Source: Planctomycetota bacterium
GTDB taxonomy: Bacteria; Planctomycetota; Phycisphaerae; Phycisphaerales; UBA5793
Assembly: GCA_963205185.1 (NCBI GenBank)
Contig: CAUJHZ010000043.1
Coordinates: 1 to 40,967 of the forward strand
DNA length: 40,967 bases
Direction of reading: 5' to 3'
Program-made: the position numbers and the translations under genes
The notes under the pieces: model-generated
Told to the model about the DNA's origin: nothing
Database searches by the model: none
What the model saw: the letters and a program-made list of their open reading frames with translations, nothing else
Part shown: positions 18,226-26,350 of the stretch, piece after piece
How the letters are laid out: each line of letters begins with the position of its first letter
Position numbering within the stretch: the stretch's first letter is position 1

Positions 18226-19695
18226 CTACCGCTTCAGTCCTTCGGGGATGTGCCGCGGCTTGTTGATCCAGATGTCGGTGCCGGGCGTGTGGCGGAGGCT
18301 GACCGTGCCATCGCCCTCGTAGCAGTTGTTATCTTCACCGTCGCGGCCAAAGGACCAGAGGTCGTAATTGGCGATGCTCGCGCTTGGCCCTCGCAGACGA
18401 TACCCCCATCCCTTGCCGTTGAGCGGATCGACGGGTATCGCAGGCAGGCAGTCGGGCACGAGATCATCGAGGCTCTCCGGCGCCAGCCCGTGCCGCCTGA
18501 TGTAGATCTCAAGGCCAAGCATCAGGCGCGTCGCGGCGATGGAGTGGTGGATCGAGGACAGCGAGCCGACCATCAGCGATGGCCGGAAGATCGAGTCACG
18601 CAGCACGACCTGGTGCATTGGCAACCGGTCATCCCAGTAATCATCAATCTCCTCACGACTCGCTTGATCCGTTTCGCCCGCCACGCGCGCCAGATCCTCG
18701 ATGTACTCAACGCTGAGGCGCTCGGCGGCGCCTCGCCCCGGAATGACAAGGGCGGCAACACCGGCGAGAGTCGCCCTGGCCGACCGTGGCGGCGGCGGCG
18801 TTCCGGGCATCGTTGGTGGAGTGGTGTACCGACTGAAGGAACTCAACGGCAGGCGGCCCGAGGCGGTGTACTCATGTTGAATCTTGTCAAGGAACAACAG
18901 TCGTTCACCTTCCATGGTGAACTCGACAGATGACAGGCCCGATCGTTGATCGATGGCGTCAAGCAATGCCCGTGCAGATCGCTCATCGAGCGAGCGCTCG
19001 TCGAGTATGGTGCCTACCTCTGCAAGCACCGCCTCCATGCACGACGCGGAAACGAGTTGATCGAGCAGCGTCGGATGAAAGGACCACTGTCGGCAAATCG
19101 AAAGCGACTCATCGACGATGTCGCGACACTCCTGCCAATTCCGACTGTCAGCGGCGACGTGAAGGCGCGCGACCTGCAGCCGCGTGAGAGTCCGCACCTG
19201 CGCGAACCGGGGCAGAACCTCCTTGAAGTGCACCTCGTGAAACGGCGTGCCGTCGATGCGCGGCCGCACGCAGCGCGGCATGGCCGCGACCTGTGCGATG
19301 AGGTCGAACGTACCGTCGGCCGCCAGCGCATCGAGAGTCTTCATGTGAGGACGAAGTCTGGGCGAACCTTGAGGCATGTAGCCGATATCATCGAACCCTC
19401 CTGGATAGCTTGAGCCATCTCGATAGTACTGCTTCGCGAGCGGGTCCTGCTCGAGTTGCATCTTCGCCTCATCGACGCGCTCCAGCACCTCCACCAGCAG
19501 CGGCCAGGCGTTCTCACCCTCGGGTTGGGCGCTGCTGCACAATTCGTAGAACTGGCTCGCGTAATCAATGGTCGGCCGCGGCTTACCGGTAAAGATGTCG
19601 TACACCTGCCACGCGAGCCAGAGGGCGAGCAGCGCGGCGATGGTCCAGACGATGCGCCGCCTGGTGAGCCAGCGAATTGGCCGGGTCCGGTCCAT
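18226..19695 (-). CDS. Membrane-anchored protein with pseudopilin-like C-terminus, hypothetical
   Basis: 489 aa. A basic N-terminus (MDRTRPIRWLTRRR) precedes a single membrane helix (IVWTIAALLALWLAWQVYDIF, about 15-35). A long helical region with Arg/Glu/Leu repeats follows and is probably exported. The last about 60 residues (CLPAIPVDPLNGKGWGYRLRG...YDLWSFGRDGEDNN) resemble the C-terminal strand and calcium loop of type II secretion pseudopilins such as GspG (DPWG..Y.Y...YDLWSLGADG), although the N-terminal pilin methylation motif is absent. This combination occurs in planctomycete proteins of unknown function. The ATG at 19695 has AGGA eight bases upstream. Confidence 0.65.
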   Translation of the reverse strand: MDRTRPIRWLTRRRIVWTIAALLALWLAWQVYDIFTGKPRPTIDYASQFYELCSSAQPEGENAWPLLVEVLERVDEAKMQLEQDPLAKQYYRDGSSYPGGFDDIGYMPQGSPRLRPHMKTLDALAADGTFDLIAQVAAMPRCVRPRIDGTPFHEVHFKEVLPRFAQVRTLTRLQVARLHVAADSRNWQECRDIVDESLSICRQWSFHPTLLDQLVSASCMEAVLAEVGTILDERSLDERSARALLDAIDQRSGLSSVEFTMEGERLLFLDKIQHEYTASGRLPLSSFSRYTTPPTMPGTPPPPRSARATLAGVAALVIPGRGAAERLSVEYIEDLARVAGETDQASREEIDDYWDDRLPMHQVVLRDSIFRPSLMVGSLSSIHHSIAATRLMLGLEIYIRRHGLAPESLDDLVPDCLPAIPVDPLNGKGWGYRLRGPSASIANYDLWSFGRDGEDNNCYEGDGTVSLRHTPGTDIWINKPRHIPEGLKR

Positions 19696-19798
19696 TCAAT
19701 CATCCTACACGCCGCCAGCGCAGCGACATGTCTCCATCGCGGCGTTTCGGGACGGCTGAAATTGACGGTGGAACGGACCTCTGGCCCGTTGGATCTGT

Positions 19799-19815
19799 AC
19801 GGGCGCGACGCCCGT
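19799..19815. repeat. Small GGGCG-CGCCC palindromic repeat
   Basis: A 7-bp stem pairs 19799-19805 with 19809-19815 around CGA, inside the 170-base gap between two minus-strand genes. The flanking wording (GTACGGGCGCGACGCCCGTG) is the kind of short extragenic palindrome found many times in planctomycete genomes; only one copy is visible here. Confidence 0.4.
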
Positions 19816-19865
19816 GCCACCAATCGGCCTTCCTCGCTCGCGCTTCGGTCTGGTGGCGCGCGCGT

Positions 19866-21551
19866 TTACGCGCCGTGCGCTTTCAACTTCTTATCGATCG
19901 CCGCATCGGTGTGCGCCACGCCGATCTGGAAGTCCGCTGCGATCCAGCGCTCCAGCGCCTTCTCATCCACGCCCTTCAATGGGAACGCGTTGAGATCGCG
20001 CTTCATCAGCTTCTCGGCAGCGCGCTTGCCCGACAAGATCGAGTGATCCATGTTGAGATACTCGAAGTCGCCGAAGCGGCCGCAGGCGTAGATGTCGTGG
20101 CTCTCGAGCCAGTCGTGAATCACTTTCGTCGCGGGCCGGTGATCCCAGGTGTAGATGACGTAGGCCGGGTCGAGGCGCACCACGCCGCAGTGCTCGGGTT
20201 TAATCTTCGCAGCCTGCTGGCGCGTGATCAGGCCGATGGCGATGAGGCCTTCGATCGTCTTGCGGAGCAGCGTCTTGGCGTCCGTCGGGCCGACGTCTTT
20301 CCACTGGCTCACCGAGATCTCCGCCGCTACGGATGAACAGTTCGCCGGCGCCATGCTCGACGCGAAGTTCTTGGGCCAACTCAGGCGATGGAAGATGAGT
20401 TTCGGATCGGGGTAGTACGCCCAGTGCATCGGCGTGAGGTTGGGAATCTCCAGCCCGATGTTCACGGTGTAGACCGTGTTCCACTTGAGTTTACCAACCG
20501 CCGCCTGCACCTCGGCGGGCACGCTGTCGGCCAGCTGCGCCAGTTTGCTGATCGGCGCCGTCGAGATGAGCGAGTCGTACCTGCACGTCGAGCCGTCTTC
20601 AAACTCGAGCATGTGCTTGCCAACGTGAATGGTCTTGACGCGCGTGAAGGTGTGCACGCTGCCTGCGTTGAGGTGGCTGCCCATCGAGCGCGGCAGGCTC
20701 TCCATGCCGCCCTTCTTGGGATACCAGAACTTCGCGTTGGGGCCGTAGTCGCCTTTGCTCGGCGCGATCGCGCCTTCGATGGCGGTCTTGATCGGCGGCG
20801 TGAGCACGCGATCGGCGATCCAGTCGTAGCTCATGTGCTCCTGGTCGATCGCCCAGACCTTGTAATTGAACGGCAGGAAGAACTCTTCGGTGATGCCGGC
20901 GCCGAACGTCGCGTAGGCCCACTCCTTGAAGTTGCGCGGCTCGCGATCGGGCTTTGAATACGTCGCATCGATCAGTCCCATGAGATTGCGCACGACGACC
21001 TCGTGCGGCAGGCCGAAGGTGTTGGATTGATACGGATAGGCGGTGTACACGCCGTGGCTGTGGATGTAGGAGTACTTGGGCCGCAGGTCGAAGTTCTTGC
21101 CCAGCAGGCCGGTGATGAACTTCTTGGCGTAGGGCTGCTTGGTGTAGAGGATGTGGATCGAGCGGTCGAAGAGGTAGCCGCCGAAGTTCTCCGTGCAGCA
21201 CAGCCCGCCGATGCGTTCGGCCTGCTCGAAGATGGCGTAGTCCTTCTTGATGTGCAGCGCTGCGGACATGCCGGCGATCCCGGCGCCGAGGATGGCCGTG
21301 CCGACCTGGCTCGGCTTGTCGTGGCCGATGATCGGGCCGGCGGTGGGCACCGTCGCGAGCGACTGGTTGCCCATGACGCGCGCGTTGGGCGTGCGCTCGG
21401 CGGGCTCGATGCGGCCGACGACGTGCGCGTCCTGCCGCTTGGCGGACTTGCGGCTCGACGTCGCAGGCGACTTGCCGGCGGGCTTGCGTTCGGGCACGCT
21501 CTTGGTGCGCTTCGAGGAGGTCTTCTTCTTCGACGGGCGTTTTTTCGCCAT
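19866..21551 (-). CDS. FAD/NAD(P)-binding amine-oxidase-like oxidoreductase with Lys-rich N-terminus
   Basis: 561 aa. A Rossmann dinucleotide motif (TAILGAGIAGMSAALHI, GAGIAG at 89-94) followed by an acidic turn (AIFEQAERIGGLC) places it in the FAD-dependent amine oxidase/protoporphyrinogen oxidase/UDP-galactopyranose mutase superfamily. A second FAD contact (YACGRFGDFEYLNMDHSILSGKRAAEKL) closes the fold at the C-terminus. Patterns such as GGYLFDRSIHILYTK and WAIDQEHMSYDWIADRV recall UDP-galactopyranose mutase-like desaturases, but the substrate cannot be named. The first about 45 residues are rich in Lys, Ser and Arg (AKKRPSKKKTSSKRTKS), disordered and histone-H1-like, which is unusual for this family. 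It is probably cytosolic. No strong SD precedes ATG 21551. Confidence 0.8.
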   Translation of the reverse strand: MAKKRPSKKKTSSKRTKSVPERKPAGKSPATSSRKSAKRQDAHVVGRIEPAERTPNARVMGNQSLATVPTAGPIIGHDKPSQVGTAILGAGIAGMSAALHIKKDYAIFEQAERIGGLCCTENFGGYLFDRSIHILYTKQPYAKKFITGLLGKNFDLRPKYSYIHSHGVYTAYPYQSNTFGLPHEVVVRNLMGLIDATYSKPDREPRNFKEWAYATFGAGITEEFFLPFNYKVWAIDQEHMSYDWIADRVLTPPIKTAIEGAIAPSKGDYGPNAKFWYPKKGGMESLPRSMGSHLNAGSVHTFTRVKTIHVGKHMLEFEDGSTCRYDSLISTAPISKLAQLADSVPAEVQAAVGKLKWNTVYTVNIGLEIPNLTPMHWAYYPDPKLIFHRLSWPKNFASSMAPANCSSVAAEISVSQWKDVGPTDAKTLLRKTIEGLIAIGLITRQQAAKIKPEHCGVVRLDPAYVIYTWDHRPATKVIHDWLESHDIYACGRFGDFEYLNMDHSILSGKRAAEKLMKRDLNAFPLKGVDEKALERWIAADFQIGVAHTDAAIDKKLKAHGA

Positions 21552-21739
21552 GAGGGCTCTTGCGTGGTTCAGGAGAGGGTGGATGAGTCCGAAAAAAGCG
21601 GCGGGTGGAGGTTAGGAACCATCGGCCGAGTCTCAAGTCGGCTTTGATGGGGAATGCGCAATCGCGGCATGCAGACGGGTTCCCGAACAGGAACCAGTTG
21701 TATCATGTGCACGGCACCACCGCCGCGAGGGACTGCTGT

Positions 21740-23170
21740 GTGTTCGTCCTGATTTTCAGCGTGGTCCTCCTGTCGGGTTTCGCCGCGTTCGTGTTCGGCT
21801 GGCGCGGTCGTCCAATTGACAACCGGCCGCGCTGTCGGTTTTGCGGGTATGACCTTGGAGGTTCGCCCGACGATTCGAAGATCTGCCCTGAGTGCGGCTC
21901 GAATCTGAGTCGCCCCGGCGCCATCCGCGCCGGCCGACATGCTGCCCGACCGGTGCTGCTCTCAATTGGTTTCGTACTGCTGATCCTGGCGGCCGCGATT
22001 TCCGGGGCGTGGGTGTGGGGTCGCGTCACGCGGTTCAACTGGTACACGGTGACACCTACGTGGATGTTGGTTGGCCAAGCGCTCGCGGATGGCGATGACA
22101 ACCCGTCGCCAGCTATGGACGAACTCGTTGCGAGGTTAGCAGCAGGCAAGCTCGCGGGTGCATCCGCTTCATTCGTCGTCGATCGCGCGTTGCGCGAGCA
22201 GGCGGATTCCCACGGAGAGTGGTTCGGCAAGTGGGATGCCGTCTTCGAGTCGGCTTGGAATGCCGGGCAGGTAGATGACGAACAGGTAATGGCATTCGTC
22301 GAGAATCTCATGTCCGGCTGGCATCTCGACCATCTTGCTGAAATCCGAATGGGCGAGCCGTTCGCGATCACCGAGCGCGTCGATGATTTCAAAGCACTTC
22401 CTTCAACGGCCATATTCATGCGCCGCTCAATCACTCGGATGTCGATCGACGGCCAGACAGTTTGCGCTTACGGCCCGGTTTCGGAGGCCGACTTTCTACA
22501 GATTGGCATGCCCAGAACAGGTCGAGCAGGTCTCAACCAGGATATCAGGACGAACTTGTGCTCAGCGCCGGATCTGCCTCCCGCACCACCAGGTTTCTCT
22601 CCAGGCGAATACACCACGGACAAGGAGCTGGAGGTGAACTGGTCGGTTTGGATCCAGATTCCCGGTTCTCCAACACCCCGCAATCTGCGCGTCGACGGCC
22701 AAAGAAAGCGGGGCATCCGCTTTGTTGACCGCGACCGAACCGTGGTGACACTCAAATCGCCAGAGGAATTGGCGTCAGCGATGCGCGACGCGATTTCCTT
22801 CCGCCCGCTGACCGTGTATTTTGACTCAGACACCGGCCACCCGTGGTGTGCGGCGGATGTCAGGAGCTTGCCCATGAATCTCGGCTGCGATGTGTTCTTC
22901 GTCATCGATGGTGAGGAGTACTTGGCTGGAGTACTCGCGGTGAAGGCTGACAACAGGGGCGCTGAGTCGTTCGGCGGCCGTGAGTACCGCATCCCGGAGT
23001 TTGACGCCTCGCAGATCACAGTCGTGTTGCGACCGAATCCCGCCGTGGTGGAGCACAGGATGACAATCTTTCCCAGCGAGGCATGGGGCGGTGAAATGAC
23101 GTTCGAGAATGTGCCGATCAGCAAAGTGGATCGCCGGCCAAAGCCAGTCACTGGCTCGCCGGACCAGTAG
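21740..23170 (+). CDS. Zinc-ribbon membrane protein, planctomycete type
   Basis: 476 aa from a GTG at 21740, which has GAGGG about eight bases upstream and starts directly with a membrane helix (FVLIFSVVLLSGFAAFVFGW). An in-frame ATG at 21647 would add 31 residues that look non-coding. A zinc ribbon follows (C32-x2-C35-GYDLGG...C49-PE-C52-G), then a second helix at about 68-91, and then an exported-looking region of about 380 residues with scattered strands. The CGYDLGG...CPECG signature is shared with four other proteins in this window. Function unknown. Confidence 0.65.
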   Translation: MFVLIFSVVLLSGFAAFVFGWRGRPIDNRPRCRFCGYDLGGSPDDSKICPECGSNLSRPGAIRAGRHAARPVLLSIGFVLLILAAAISGAWVWGRVTRFNWYTVTPTWMLVGQALADGDDNPSPAMDELVARLAAGKLAGASASFVVDRALREQADSHGEWFGKWDAVFESAWNAGQVDDEQVMAFVENLMSGWHLDHLAEIRMGEPFAITERVDDFKALPSTAIFMRRSITRMSIDGQTVCAYGPVSEADFLQIGMPRTGRAGLNQDIRTNLCSAPDLPPAPPGFSPGEYTTDKELEVNWSVWIQIPGSPTPRNLRVDGQRKRGIRFVDRDRTVVTLKSPEELASAMRDAISFRPLTVYFDSDTGHPWCAADVRSLPMNLGCDVFFVIDGEEYLAGVLAVKADNRGAESFGGREYRIPEFDASQITVVLRPNPAVVEHRMTIFPSEAWGGEMTFENVPISKVDRRPKPVTGSPDQ

Positions 23171-23251
23171 CGGCGCCAGCACCGTCTACCATTCGTCCGA
23201 TGCCACAAGGTCGCACCTGTATCCTCGGCGCACAAGAGCGGAGAGAACGGC

Positions 23252-23698
23252 ATGAATGCGCAACACCATCGCGGCGAGGAGACCGATGAGCCGCGGATCG
23301 TCGTCGACATCCAGTACGGTCTGACGTGCCAGGAATCGGGACCTGACATCGCCCAACCGGTCATACTCATACTCGCCAATGCGGGAGGCTACCTTCACCA
23401 GGCAAGGACGTTTGAAGCGATGGCTCATCGCAAGGGTGGACCACCGGAACCATGGGCCGACCCGGATGATCACGCCCACATCAGCATGTACGACAAGCCG
23501 TTTGATCGCGAGTTGAGCGGCAATCTGGAGTTCCGGCTTGGCGTGCTGAACAGTCAGAATCTTGCAGCCGTCACGGAGAGATACGGATTGGCGAGTGAAT
23601 CCTCGCATCACGGTTGCATGACGCGGTGGTTCCGGTCGATGGTGGAGAGTGCTGAGAGTGAGATTGCCCGGTCGGCGGGGAGCGAATCGATCGATTGA
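23252..23698 (+). CDS. Small hypothetical protein
   Basis: 148 aa, not recognised. The ATG at 23252 has GGAGAG six bases upstream. It is hydrophilic, without a signal peptide or membrane segment. It contains IVVDIQYGL, a central His/Asp-rich patch (PWADPDDHAHISMYDK) that could bind metal, and an acidic helical C-terminus. It follows the zinc-ribbon gene by 81 bases and precedes a GC-rich hairpin. Confidence 0.5.
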   Translation: MNAQHHRGEETDEPRIVVDIQYGLTCQESGPDIAQPVILILANAGGYLHQARTFEAMAHRKGGPPEPWADPDDHAHISMYDKPFDRELSGNLEFRLGVLNSQNLAAVTERYGLASESSHHGCMTRWFRSMVESAESEIARSAGSESID

Positions 23699-23722
23699 CT
23701 CAGTGAAAAGCCCCCACCCCGG

Positions 23723-23748
23723 CCCTCCCCCACAGAGCCGGGGGAGGG
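23723..23748. terminator. GC-rich hairpin, possible terminator
   Basis: A 9-bp stem (CCCTCCCCC at 23723-23731 with GGGGGAGGG at 23740-23748) with an 8-base loop sits 25 bases after the upstream stop and 30 bases before the next gene. No T tract follows. It may be a dispersed extragenic palindrome rather than a true terminator. Confidence 0.4.
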
Positions 23749-23778
23749 AGTGAAACTCACCCGTCTACGATTCCCCCC

Positions 23779-25497
23779 ATGCCACGAGGTCGAACGTATA
23801 TTCTCGGCGCCGACGGCGCCACGTGGAGCGTGCTCTCCCGCCTGCTGCGCGAGAAGCGCGTGCCCAACTTTCAGCGGCTCATCGATGAAGGCGTCTACGG
23901 CCCGCTCGAGAGCGTCGAGAACATGCGCTCCGCCTCGGCGTGGACGAGCATGTTCACCGGCTGCAATCCCGGCAAGCACGGCATCTACGAGTTCTACGAA
24001 TTCCTGCCGCAGACCTACTCGCTCAAGTACATCCACGGCGGGTACAAGCACGTGCCCGGCTTCTGGACCTACCTCGAGCAGGCGGGGCAGACGGCCGGCA
24101 TCATCAACACCCCCATGACCTATCCCGCCGAACCGATCAAAGGCGGCTACGTCATCGCGGGCCTCGACGGGCCGGGCAAAGCGTCGCCGCGCTTCTGCTC
24201 GCCGGATGACTTCATCGAAAAGCTCGAAGCGAAGATGGGCTGCGACTACGTCATCGAGCCGGGCCTGACGGGTGCAATCGCGCGCGGCAAGCCCGAGGAG
24301 GCCGTCGAACTGCTCGAAGAAGAACTCGACTCCAAGCACAGATCGCTCGTAACGATGCTCGATTCGATGCCGGTCGATTGCCTGCTGTTCGTGTTTCGCA
24401 GCCTCGATGCGGCGCAGCACTGCTTCTGGAAGTGGATGGACCCGACGCACCCCAAGCACGCACAGTGCAGCAAGGAAGAGATCCAGCGCTTCGGCGGCGT
24501 GATCGACAGCGTGTACATCAAGCTCGACGCAGCACTGGGCGACATGCTCGATCGCATCGGGCCCGATGATCATCTCATGGTCATCAGCGACCACGGCTTC
24601 GGGCACAAGTGCCCCGTGAGCAGCCAGCTCAACCGCTGGCTCGCAGCGCATGGCTATCTCGTGTACGAGCAAGGCGGCGGCAAGCCCAACGCCGTCAGCA
24701 AAGCGCTCAAGTTCGTCGCTTCGCACACGAGTCGCGGCACCAAGGAAAAGCTCGCGCGCCTCATGCCCGGCGTGCGCAACTGGGCCCAGAGCAAGGCGCT
24801 GTTCTCCGGCGTGGACTGGTCCAGAACGCGCGTGTACAGCGACGCCCAGTTCCCGCGACTGCGGCTGAACATCAAGGGACGCGAAGGCCAGGGCATCGTC
24901 GACCAGGCCGAGGCGCCGCGGCTGATGGAGGAGCTGCGCGGCAAGCTCAAGGAAATGCGCGACAGCGTCTCCGGCGAGCCGATCGTGCGCGATGTGTTCT
25001 TCAGCAGCGAAATCTACAAGGGCACGCACACCGGGCCCGGCGAAGACATCCTCGTGCGCTGGCGCGAAGACATCGTGATCCACGGCGTGCAGATGCCCGA
25101 GGGCTATCAGGCGCCGGAGGAAGAACTCTCCGTCATGCCCGGCGAAGATCCGCGCGTCATCTCGGGCGACCACCAGATCCACGGCATCTTTCTCGGCGTC
25201 GGGCCGGCGTTCCGCAAGGGCGAGCGCATCGGCAGCGGCCTGCGGCTGCTCGACATGACGCCGACGATCCTGCACCTGCAGGACCAGCCGGTGCCGAGCC
25301 ACATGGATGGTCGCGTGATGAAGGCCGCGATGGAGCCCGGCTGGCTGGCGGACCACCCCGTGCGCGCTGCCGATGAGCGAGCGACCGAGGCGGCGGTCGC
25401 GGCCAGCGAGGCCGCGGCAGCGGAGCAGACCGAATACAGCGAGCAGGAACAGAAGGTCCTCGAAGACCGCCTGCGCAGCCTCGGCTACATCGAGTAA
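23779..25497 (+). CDS. Alkaline-phosphatase-superfamily protein (type I phosphodiesterase/nucleotide pyrophosphatase-like)
   Basis: 572 aa. The N-terminus YILGADGATWSVL supplies the first metal-binding Asp of the alkaline phosphatase superfamily. SASAWTSMFTGCNPGKHGIYEF carries the nucleophile region (Ser/Thr before the GxNPGKHG loop typical of type I phosphodiesterases). SLDAAQHCFWKW, VISDHGFGHK and SGDHQIHGIFLGVGPAF supply the remaining Asp/His ligands in the expected order. These enzymes cleave phosphodiester or pyrophosphate bonds; the substrate is unknown. There is no signal peptide. The C-terminus ends in an Ala/Glu-rich helix and LEDRLRSLGYIE, a tail common in planctomycete members. A canonical terminator follows. 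Confidence 0.82.
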   Translation: MPRGRTYILGADGATWSVLSRLLREKRVPNFQRLIDEGVYGPLESVENMRSASAWTSMFTGCNPGKHGIYEFYEFLPQTYSLKYIHGGYKHVPGFWTYLEQAGQTAGIINTPMTYPAEPIKGGYVIAGLDGPGKASPRFCSPDDFIEKLEAKMGCDYVIEPGLTGAIARGKPEEAVELLEEELDSKHRSLVTMLDSMPVDCLLFVFRSLDAAQHCFWKWMDPTHPKHAQCSKEEIQRFGGVIDSVYIKLDAALGDMLDRIGPDDHLMVISDHGFGHKCPVSSQLNRWLAAHGYLVYEQGGGKPNAVSKALKFVASHTSRGTKEKLARLMPGVRNWAQSKALFSGVDWSRTRVYSDAQFPRLRLNIKGREGQGIVDQAEAPRLMEELRGKLKEMRDSVSGEPIVRDVFFSSEIYKGTHTGPGEDILVRWREDIVIHGVQMPEGYQAPEEELSVMPGEDPRVISGDHQIHGIFLGVGPAFRKGERIGSGLRLLDMTPTILHLQDQPVPSHMDGRVMKAAMEPGWLADHPVRAADERATEAAVAASEAAAAEQTEYSEQEQKVLEDRLRSLGYIE

Positions 25498-25500
25498 AAC

Positions 25501-25525
25501 AGGGGCGCCTGGCGCCCCTTTTGTT
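25501..25525 (+). terminator. Rho-independent terminator
   Basis: A 9-bp GC stem pairs 25501-25509 with 25511-25519 and is followed by TTTTGTT, three bases after the phosphodiesterase-like gene's stop. It isolates that gene from the TetR unit downstream. Confidence 0.9.
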
Positions 25526-25591
25526 AATCTGGGCAAAACCGGCCTGCTCGACGGCCGCTCACCTGAGCGTCATTTTTTTTACCGCGCCCCT

Positions 25592-25618
25592 TTGACTGAA
25601 CCGACCGGTCGGTCTAAT
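25592..25618 (+). promoter_or_regulatory. tetR promoter with overlapping operator palindrome
   Basis: TTGACT (25592-25597) and TCTAAT (25613-25618) are each one base from the sigma-70 consensus, with a short 15-base spacer. The perfect 14-bp palindrome ACCGACCGGTCGGT (25600-25613) fills that spacer, so a bound repressor would block RNA polymerase. A near copy lies before the methyltransferase at 26278-26291. The start codon is only 12 bases after the -10 box, so the mRNA is nearly leaderless and no SD is seen. Confidence 0.8.
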
Positions 25619-25629
25619 GTCACCGTCGG

Positions 25630-26226
25630 ATGACCGACTCCGAGACCAGATCCCGTCTGATTGAGGCTGCGTACGCACTCATGCTCTCCAATGGATATTC
25701 CGCCACCGGCGTGGCCGACATCTGCTCGGCGGCAGGCGTGAGCAAGGGCAGCTTCTACCACTGCTTCGACAGCAAGGAGCACTGCGCCCTGGCGGCCCTG
25801 CGCGATCACATGAGCCGGGCCCGCGATGAAATCGAAGCCGGGCTCGACCTCACCGGCCTCTCTCCCGCGCAAGCAGCCGTCAAATACGTCGAGCACATCG
25901 AAAAGGGCGCCGAGGAGATCTGGCGCGACGGCTGCCTCGTGGGCGCTTTTGCCCTCGAACTCAGCGAAACCCAGCCCGCCATCCGCGAAGAGGTCTCGCA
26001 GGTTCTGCGCGATCTGGCCGACTACATGGAATCCATCTTCGCACCCCTCGCCAAGGCCGTGCGCGGCGCCGGCTCGCCCTCAGCGCGCGAACTGGCCGAG
26101 CAGTACATCGCCGTCATCGAAGGCGGCGTCGTGCTCTCGCGGGCCCACAACGACATCCGCATGGTGCCTCAGGCCCTGCGCACCTTCCGCCGTTACCTCT
26201 CCCTGCTGCTCACCCAATCGAACTGA
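25630..26226 (+). CDS. TetR-family transcriptional regulator
   Basis: 198 aa. The N-terminal helix-turn-helix is canonical: RSRLIEAAYALMLSNGYSATGVADICSAAGVSKGSFYHCFDSKEHCALAAL (residues about 7-57), with recognition helix SKGSFYHCF. The C-terminal about 130 residues are the helical ligand and dimer domain, ending VLSRAHNDIRMVPQALRTFRRYLSLLL. It probably represses itself and the adjacent methyltransferase through the shared ACCGACCGGTCGGT-type operators, and would release on binding a small hydrophobic ligand. ATG 25630 is the only start that leaves the promoter intact. Confidence 0.93.
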   Translation: MTDSETRSRLIEAAYALMLSNGYSATGVADICSAAGVSKGSFYHCFDSKEHCALAALRDHMSRARDEIEAGLDLTGLSPAQAAVKYVEHIEKGAEEIWRDGCLVGAFALELSETQPAIREEVSQVLRDLADYMESIFAPLAKAVRGAGSPSARELAEQYIAVIEGGVVLSRAHNDIRMVPQALRTFRRYLSLLLTQSN

Positions 26227-26277
26227 AAGGACTTACGGCGGCCACGGCGCCGCCAACTTCTTGTCATTCAGCCTGAT

Positions 26278-26296
26278 ACCAACCGGTCGGTCTATT
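26278..26296 (+). promoter_or_regulatory. TetR-type operator upstream of the methyltransferase
   Basis: ACCAACCGGTCGGT (26278-26291) differs from the tetR operator by one base and is followed by TCTATT (26291-26296) as a likely -10 box, the same relative arrangement as at tetR. No good -35 is visible at the right distance. A second perfect palindrome, GCGGTACCGC, lies at 26306-26315, just after the presumed start of transcription. Confidence 0.72.
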
Positions 26297-26350
26297 TTAG
26301 TACTCGCGGTACCGCTTTGGAACCGGCAACTCTGGAAAGGAAAGAGACTC

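Noticed and set aside
21647-21739. Upstream ATG for the zinc-ribbon gene
   Set aside because: The added 31 residues lack the character of a signal or membrane segment, and the GTG at 21740 has a better upstream signal.
23608-25536. 642-codon minus-strand open frame
   Set aside because: It is the antisense shadow of the phosphodiesterase-like gene; its product is Ala/Arg/His-rich without any family motif.
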